Below, one piece after another: positions 60,225 through 64,000 of a stretch of DNA of 64,000 bases. The notes under the pieces were generated by a model that saw only the letters and a list, made by a program, of their open reading frames with translations, ran no database searches and was not told where the DNA came from. Position 1 is the stretch's first letter. The number at the start of each line of letters is the position of its first letter. A program made the translations under genes and the position numbers. Origin of the DNA: [Clostridium] leptum DSM 753 (GTDB lineage: Bacteria > Bacillota > Clostridia > Oscillospirales > Acutalibacteraceae); the NCBI GenBank assembly GCA_000154345.1, contig DS480348.1, positions 1 to 64,000 of the forward strand. The letters are read 5' to 3'.

Positions 60225-60951
60225 TATTATTACCCTGTTTCCGGAGCTTTGCGAAGCGGTTATGGGGGAAAGCATTGTAGGGCGAGCCAGGAAAAAGGGC
60301 GCTATCGAGGTTTATTGTCACCAATTGCGGGAATACACATATGATAAGCATAACCGGGTGGATGATACTCCCTATGGCGGCGGCATGGGAATGCTGCTGA
60401 TGGCCGAGCCCATCGCGGATTGCTTTGAGCATGTCTGCGAGCTGGCCGGCCGGCGGCCCCATCTGATTTATATGTCCCCCCAGGGGAAAACCTTGACTCA
60501 GCAGCGGGCAAGAGAACTGGCGGGATACGACAGCCTGGCGATTCTGTGCGGCCACTATGAGGGTGTGGATGAACGGGTTCTGGAGGAGTATGTGGATGAA
60601 GAAATCTCTATCGGAGACTATGTGCTTACCGGAGGAGAGCTGCCCGCCCTGGTGCTGGCGGATGCAGTCAGCCGCATGGTGCCCGGCGTGCTTTCCAGCG
60701 ACGAATGCTTTGAAGAGGAAAGCCATTTCAGCGGCCTTTTGGAATATCCCCATTACACCAAGCCGGCGGTTTGGCGCGGAAAACCGGTGCCGGAGGTACT
60801 GTTAAGCGGGCATCACGGCAACATTGAGAAATGGCGCCGCCAGCAGGCCCTGCTCCGCACCGCGAAAAAACGTCCTGAAATGCTGGAGGAGACGGTTTTC
60901 ACAAAAGAGGAACAAGCTCTCTTGGAAAAAGCTCTCCGGAATCAGGAGTGA
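60214..60951 (+). CDS. trmD: tRNA (guanine37-N1)-methyltransferase TrmD
   Basis: 245 residues. SPOUT knot motifs: MRIDIITLFPELCEAV, YGGGMGMLLMAEPI, LCGHYEGVDERVLEEYVDEE, SIGDYVLTGGELPALV. Methylates G37 of tRNAs to prevent frameshifting. Start ATG 60214 with AGAGGGG 10 bases upstream, inside the end of rimM. rplS normally follows; here it does not. Confidence 0.96.
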   Translation: MRIDIITLFPELCEAVMGESIVGRARKKGAIEVYCHQLREYTYDKHNRVDDTPYGGGMGMLLMAEPIADCFEHVCELAGRRPHLIYMSPQGKTLTQQRARELAGYDSLAILCGHYEGVDERVLEEYVDEEISIGDYVLTGGELPALVLADAVSRMVPGVLSSDECFEEESHFSGLLEYPHYTKPAVWRGKPVPEVLLSGHHGNIEKWRRQQALLRTAKKRPEMLEETVFTKEEQALLEKALRNQE

Positions 60952-61333
60952 CCCCCGCATATCTTTTGAGATGACTGGCAATAATACCCTTGAGCCTGTC
61001 CGCTTTGGGGGAAATTGACAGAATAATTATTCGGACGTGGCAAAAAATACCATTTTTTTCTTGGGGAAAAATCACAAACAAAATTCTAAACCCTCAAAAA
61101 ATACTAGGGGTTCCACTGAATTATTATTTCTAAAAGCTTAATTTATCTGTAAAAAACAATTTTAGATTATATATATTCAAGGTAAAGAATAAGTATACAT
61201 TTTGAGCCTTGCTGCAAAATTGGTTGGTGCACAAAAGTTACAAAAATTTTCAACAATTACGTTAATGTGCACAAGATGGGCGGGAAACGGCTTCTTTGGA
61301 ATCGTTCAGTAAGCCAAAAAATGCGTGTCCGCA
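60952..61333 (+). other. AT-rich intergenic region without a gene
   Basis: About 380 bases between trmD and the ptsH promoter. Rich in A and T with several AAAAAT tracts and no convincing frame on either strand. No hairpin with T run seen after trmD, so termination may lie in the T-rich tracts. Confidence 0.5.
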
Positions 61334-61361
61334 TTGACGAAGGGGCGATTTGTGATATAAT
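61334..61361 (+). promoter_or_regulatory. sigma-A promoter of ptsH
   Basis: TTGACG (61334-61339), 16-base spacer, TATAAT (61356-61361). Start near 61368, leader about 78 bases to the ATG at 61446; ribosome-binding site TAGGAGTGG at 61431-61439. Confidence 0.82.
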
Positions 61362-61445
61362 ACAATCATTCCAAAAGAGATTGTACGACCATAGATAAGT
61401 TGGCGTAAATGATGATTTTCAGTTTTTAGGTAGGAGTGGATTAAA

Positions 61446-61709
61446 ATGTTTGTAAAAGATGTCATGGTCCAGAATCAGGTAGGACTTCATGCTCGGCCGG
61501 CTACTTTCTTTATCCAAAAGGCCAATGAGTTCAAGTCCTCGATCTGGGTAGAGAAGGAAGAAAGAAGAGTCAATGCGAAGAGCCTTCTGGGGGTTTTATC
61601 CTTGGGAATCGTAGGCGGCACTACCATTCGTATTATCGCCGACGGCACCGATGAGGAAACCGCTGTGGAAAGCTTGGTTAAGCTGGTACAGTCCGGCTTC
61701 GCGGAGTAA
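61446..61709 (+). CDS. ptsH: phosphocarrier protein HPr
   Basis: 87 residues. Catalytic His15 in VGLHARPAT (phosphorylated by enzyme I) and regulatory Ser46 in NAKSLLGVLSLG (target of HPr kinase), both at their standard numbers, so HPr rather than Crh. Monocistronic, as in many Clostridia: own promoter and terminator, no ptsI beside it. HPr(Ser-P) with CcpA may govern the sugar loci in this window, but I did not identify cre sites. Confidence 0.93.
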   Translation: MFVKDVMVQNQVGLHARPATFFIQKANEFKSSIWVEKEERRVNAKSLLGVLSLGIVGGTTIRIIADGTDEETAVESLVKLVQSGFAE

Positions 61710-61723
61710 TGGGAAGAGACTTG

Positions 61724-61751
61724 AAAGCACCGCCAGAGGGCGGTGCTTTTT
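61724..61751 (+). terminator. terminator of ptsH
   Basis: AAAGCACCGCC (61724-61734) pairs with GGCGGTGCTTT (starting at 61739-61740) with a T5 run to 61751; loop of about 4-5 bases. Confidence 0.88.
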
Positions 61752-61905
61752 CATTTTTCGCGGCTTCCCGGCTGGAAGCGGACGGCCCGACCTTTTGAGG
61801 CCGCAGTATGCGGCAGCAGCGGCACGGAAAAATTAGCGCTTGATTTTTAATAAGACCTGTGCTTTGATAAGCATAAGCCGGAGGGAAAGGAAGGAAAGCG
61901 GTAAA

Positions 61906-63792
61906 ATGGATGAAAAGCGAAAAGCCCTGAGAACCAGGGCAATGGCTCTGCCGGCAGCGCCGGGCGTTTACCTGATGAAAAACGCATCCAATGAAATTAT
62001 TTATATCGGGAAAGCGAAGGCATTAAAAAACCGGGTGAGCCAGTATTTCGGTTCTCCGAAAAACCATCCGCCTAAGGTGCGGAAAATGGTTTCCCAGGTG
62101 GATCATTTCGATTACATTTTAACCGACAGCGAGTTCGAGGCATTGGTGCTGGAATGCAGCTTGATTAAACAGCATACGCCTAAATACAACATTCTGCTGA
62201 AGGACGACAAGGGGTATCATTATATTAAGGTCACTCCTAAGCCGTACCGCAGAATCTTCGAGGCCAAGCAGAAGCTGAACGACGGGGCGGAGTATATCGG
62301 GCCCTACACCAGCTCCTTTTCCGTAAAGCAAAGCGTGGATGAGGCAAGAAAAATTTTCAAGCTTCCCACCTGCTCCCGGAAATTCCCCCAGGAGATCGGA
62401 AGGGGAAGACCATGCTTGAATTATTTCATCAAACAGTGCTGCGCTCCCTGCCGGGGAAAGCTCAGCGAAGAGGAATATGAAGGCTATGTGGACGAGGCTC
62501 TGGAATTTTTAAAGGGCGGCTCCGTAGTGTCGGTGAAGGATATGACTCAGCAGATGAATGAAGCGGCGGAAAACCTGGAATTTGAGCGGGCCGCCCGCAT
62601 CCGGGACCGAATCTCCGCTGTGAAAAGAATCACCGCCAAGCAGAAGGTGGTGGCGACCAAGGTTCGGGAACAGGATGTGGTGGCCATGGCCCAGGCGGCC
62701 GGTGCGGCGGCTCACGCCTGCGTTGTGGTGTTCCGCTTTTCCGGGGGCAGGCTCTGCGATCAGGAGGAGTTTATGCTGGGAGAGATTGCCGATGGAAAAA
62801 CCACCCGTGCGGAATTTTTGCAGCAATATTACGCGCAGCGGACCGTGCCCCCCCAGGTAACCCTGGACGGCGAGGTGGAGGGCAAGGAGGCTCTGCGGCA
62901 GTGGCTGTCGGAAAAGGCGGGGCGGTCAGTGAAGCTCACCGTTCCCCAAAAGGGCGAGCAGGCCCATTTGGTGGATATGTGCAGGAGAAACGCCTCGGAA
63001 AAACTGGCGCAGCAGGCGGGGCGTACCGGCCGTGAAATGGGAGCGCTGGACGAGCTGGGCAGGCTTTTGGGCCTTGCCCAGCCGCCGGAATATATTGAAG
63101 CCTACGATATCTCCAACCTGGCGGGCAGCGGAAATGTAGCGGGCATGGTGGCGTTTGAAAACGGCAGGCCGCTGAAATCCGCTTACCGGAAATTTAAAAT
63201 CAAGGGCTTTGAGGGACAGGACGACTACGCCTCCATGCAGGAGGTGATTTCCCGGCGGCTTCAGGAATATCAAGAAAAAAAGGACACCGGCGAGGGCTTC
63301 GGACGGCTGCCGGATTTGATCCTGCTGGACGGCGGAAAAGGACACGTGGCGGCGGTGCGGCCGGTGCTGGAGGCCTTTGGGCTTCAAATTCCCCTGTTCG
63401 GCATGGTGAAGGACGACAAGCACCGGACCAGAGCCATCGCCAGGGACGGCGGAGAAATCGCAATCAACAGCAGCCGCCAGGCGTTTACCCTGGTGAGCCA
63501 GATTCAGGATGAGGTCCACCGGTTCGCCATCGGCTACCACCGGCAGACCCGGAAAAGAACGGCTCTGTCCTCCAGCCTGACGTCTATCCCGGGCATAGGG
63601 CCGAGCAGGGCGAAGGCGCTGCTGAAATCCTTTAAAACCATTAAAAATATCGCCCAGGCAGAGCTTAAGGAGCTGGAGCAGGCGCCTTCCATGAATCAGC
63701 CGGCGGCCCAGGCGGTTTACGATTATTTTCATCCCGCCTCCGTCCCAGGGGAGGAAACCGGGAAAATAGAACGGAAAAATGAAAAAAATTAG
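61906..63792 (+). CDS. uvrC: excinuclease ABC subunit C
   Basis: 628 residues. N-terminal GIY-YIG nuclease (APGVYLMKNASNEIIYIGKA), Cys cluster CSRKF...CLNYFIKQCCAPC, UVR motif (MTQQMNEAAENLEFERAARI), C-terminal RNase H-like nuclease (YDISNLAGSGNVAGMVAFEN, LILLDGGKGHVAA) and helix-hairpin-helix (SIPGIGPSRAKALLKSF). Makes both incisions in nucleotide excision repair. Start ATG 61906 has GGAAGGAAAG upstream; the frame is open back to 61840. Confidence 0.95.
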   Translation: MDEKRKALRTRAMALPAAPGVYLMKNASNEIIYIGKAKALKNRVSQYFGSPKNHPPKVRKMVSQVDHFDYILTDSEFEALVLECSLIKQHTPKYNILLKDDKGYHYIKVTPKPYRRIFEAKQKLNDGAEYIGPYTSSFSVKQSVDEARKIFKLPTCSRKFPQEIGRGRPCLNYFIKQCCAPCRGKLSEEEYEGYVDEALEFLKGGSVVSVKDMTQQMNEAAENLEFERAARIRDRISAVKRITAKQKVVATKVREQDVVAMAQAAGAAAHACVVVFRFSGGRLCDQEEFMLGEIADGKTTRAEFLQQYYAQRTVPPQVTLDGEVEGKEALRQWLSEKAGRSVKLTVPQKGEQAHLVDMCRRNASEKLAQQAGRTGREMGALDELGRLLGLAQPPEYIEAYDISNLAGSGNVAGMVAFENGRPLKSAYRKFKIKGFEGQDDYASMQEVISRRLQEYQEKKDTGEGFGRLPDLILLDGGKGHVAAVRPVLEAFGLQIPLFGMVKDDKHRTRAIARDGGEIAINSSRQAFTLVSQIQDEVHRFAIGYHRQTRKRTALSSSLTSIPGIGPSRAKALLKSFKTIKNIAQAELKELEQAPSMNQPAAQAVYDYFHPASVPGEETGKIERKNEKN

Positions 63793-63822
63793 ACTGTTTT
63801 CCTCTCTTTTCCAAAGGAAAGG

Positions 63823-63852
63823 TTGACAAGCTCCCCTTGATAATGGGATAAT
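63823..63852 (+). promoter_or_regulatory. sigma-A promoter before rsmD
   Basis: TTGACA (63823-63828), 18-base spacer, GATAAT (63847-63852). Located 104 bases before the rsmD start. Confidence 0.7.
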
Positions 63853-63955
63853 ATATTTTATAAATCAAAACAGGATGGGCGCCGCGGCGGCAGCCGCGGG
63901 GTCTAAGGATGCGAAAGAAAGGGATATGGGGATTTTTCCCTATCAGGAAAAGGCT

Positions 63956-64000
63956 ATGCGCGTAATCACAGGCTCCGCACGGGGCAGACGGCTTCAAACC
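63956..64000 (+). CDS. rsmD: 16S rRNA methyltransferase RsmD, first 15 codons
   Basis: ATG 63956 after AGGAAAAGG. The visible sequence MRVITGSARGRRLQT matches the very conserved RsmD N terminus (MRVIxGxxRGRxL). The gene runs off the right edge. RsmD makes m2G966 in 16S rRNA; identification rests on the N terminus alone. Confidence 0.78.
   Translation, partial: MRVITGSARGRRLQT

Noticed and set aside
1..64000. CRISPR arrays, tRNA or rRNA genes, prophage modules
   Set aside because: I looked for regularly spaced repeats, cloverleaf-like segments with TTCGAnT arms, and phage structural or integrase genes and found none I could support by eye.

Overview
The window looks like the chromosome of a spore-forming, probably gut-associated member of the Clostridia. 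The evidence is gene content and order: ylbJ, yqfC and yqfD (sporulation), the phoH-ybeY-dgkA-era-yqzL-recO block, mutS2, the ylxM-ffh-rpsP-khpA-rimM-trmD block, a T-box leader, an AspRS/GatCAB transamidation operon, and YesM/YesN-type sugar regulation. I cannot assign a genus from sequence alone. I saw no rRNA, tRNA or CRISPR array.

Positions 1-1234 hold a DNA-damage group: the end of a Y-family polymerase, a small unknown gene, and an SRAP (YedK/HMCES-like) gene broken at about 1090, where a dispersed repeat begins. From there to about 32.2 kb the DNA is accessory. Locus 1 (2.1-14.0 kb) is a carbohydrate operon: lipoprotein binding protein, two ABC permeases, a YesM/YesN two-component pair, two tandem beta-propeller glycosidase-like proteins, a GH127 beta-L-arabinofuranosidase-like enzyme, an SDR and an aldo/keto reductase. 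It ends at a second copy of the repeat. An intact IS3-family element (14.48-15.77 kb) sits inside a terminator-like hairpin. An AbrB-like gene and a 1380-residue sortase-anchored lamin-tail/metallophosphoesterase protein follow; the latter ends at the third repeat copy. About 2 kb of decayed, hairpin-rich DNA separates this from locus 2 (22.6-32.2 kb): a divergent AraC-type regulator, ABC binding protein and permeases, a Gfo/Idh/MocA oxidoreductase, a six-hairpin-like glycosidase and a sorbitol/xylitol-type dehydrogenase.

The core begins at about 32.7 kb with a Mn-catalase/CotJC-like protein. Next is the most notable unit: a sigma-A promoter and T-box leader driving an aspartyl-tRNA synthetase with GatC fused to its C terminus, then gatA and gatB. 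The enzyme charging Asp onto tRNA and the amidotransferase converting it to Asn would thus be covalently joined, and the leader appears to carry an Asn (AAC) specifier. A GT2/pyruvyl-transferase fusion, feoAB (minus strand) and a minus-strand group of ylbJ with two small genes follow.

From 46.8 kb to the end the plus strand is almost all housekeeping: yqfC, yqfD, phoH, ybeY, dgkA, era, yqzL, recO, an SdpI-like gene, mutS2, a YpmS-like gene, ylxM, ffh, rpsP, khpA, rimM, trmD, ptsH, uvrC and the first codons of rsmD. Clear sigma-A promoters precede ylxM, ptsH, rsmD, the AspRS operon and sugar locus 2.
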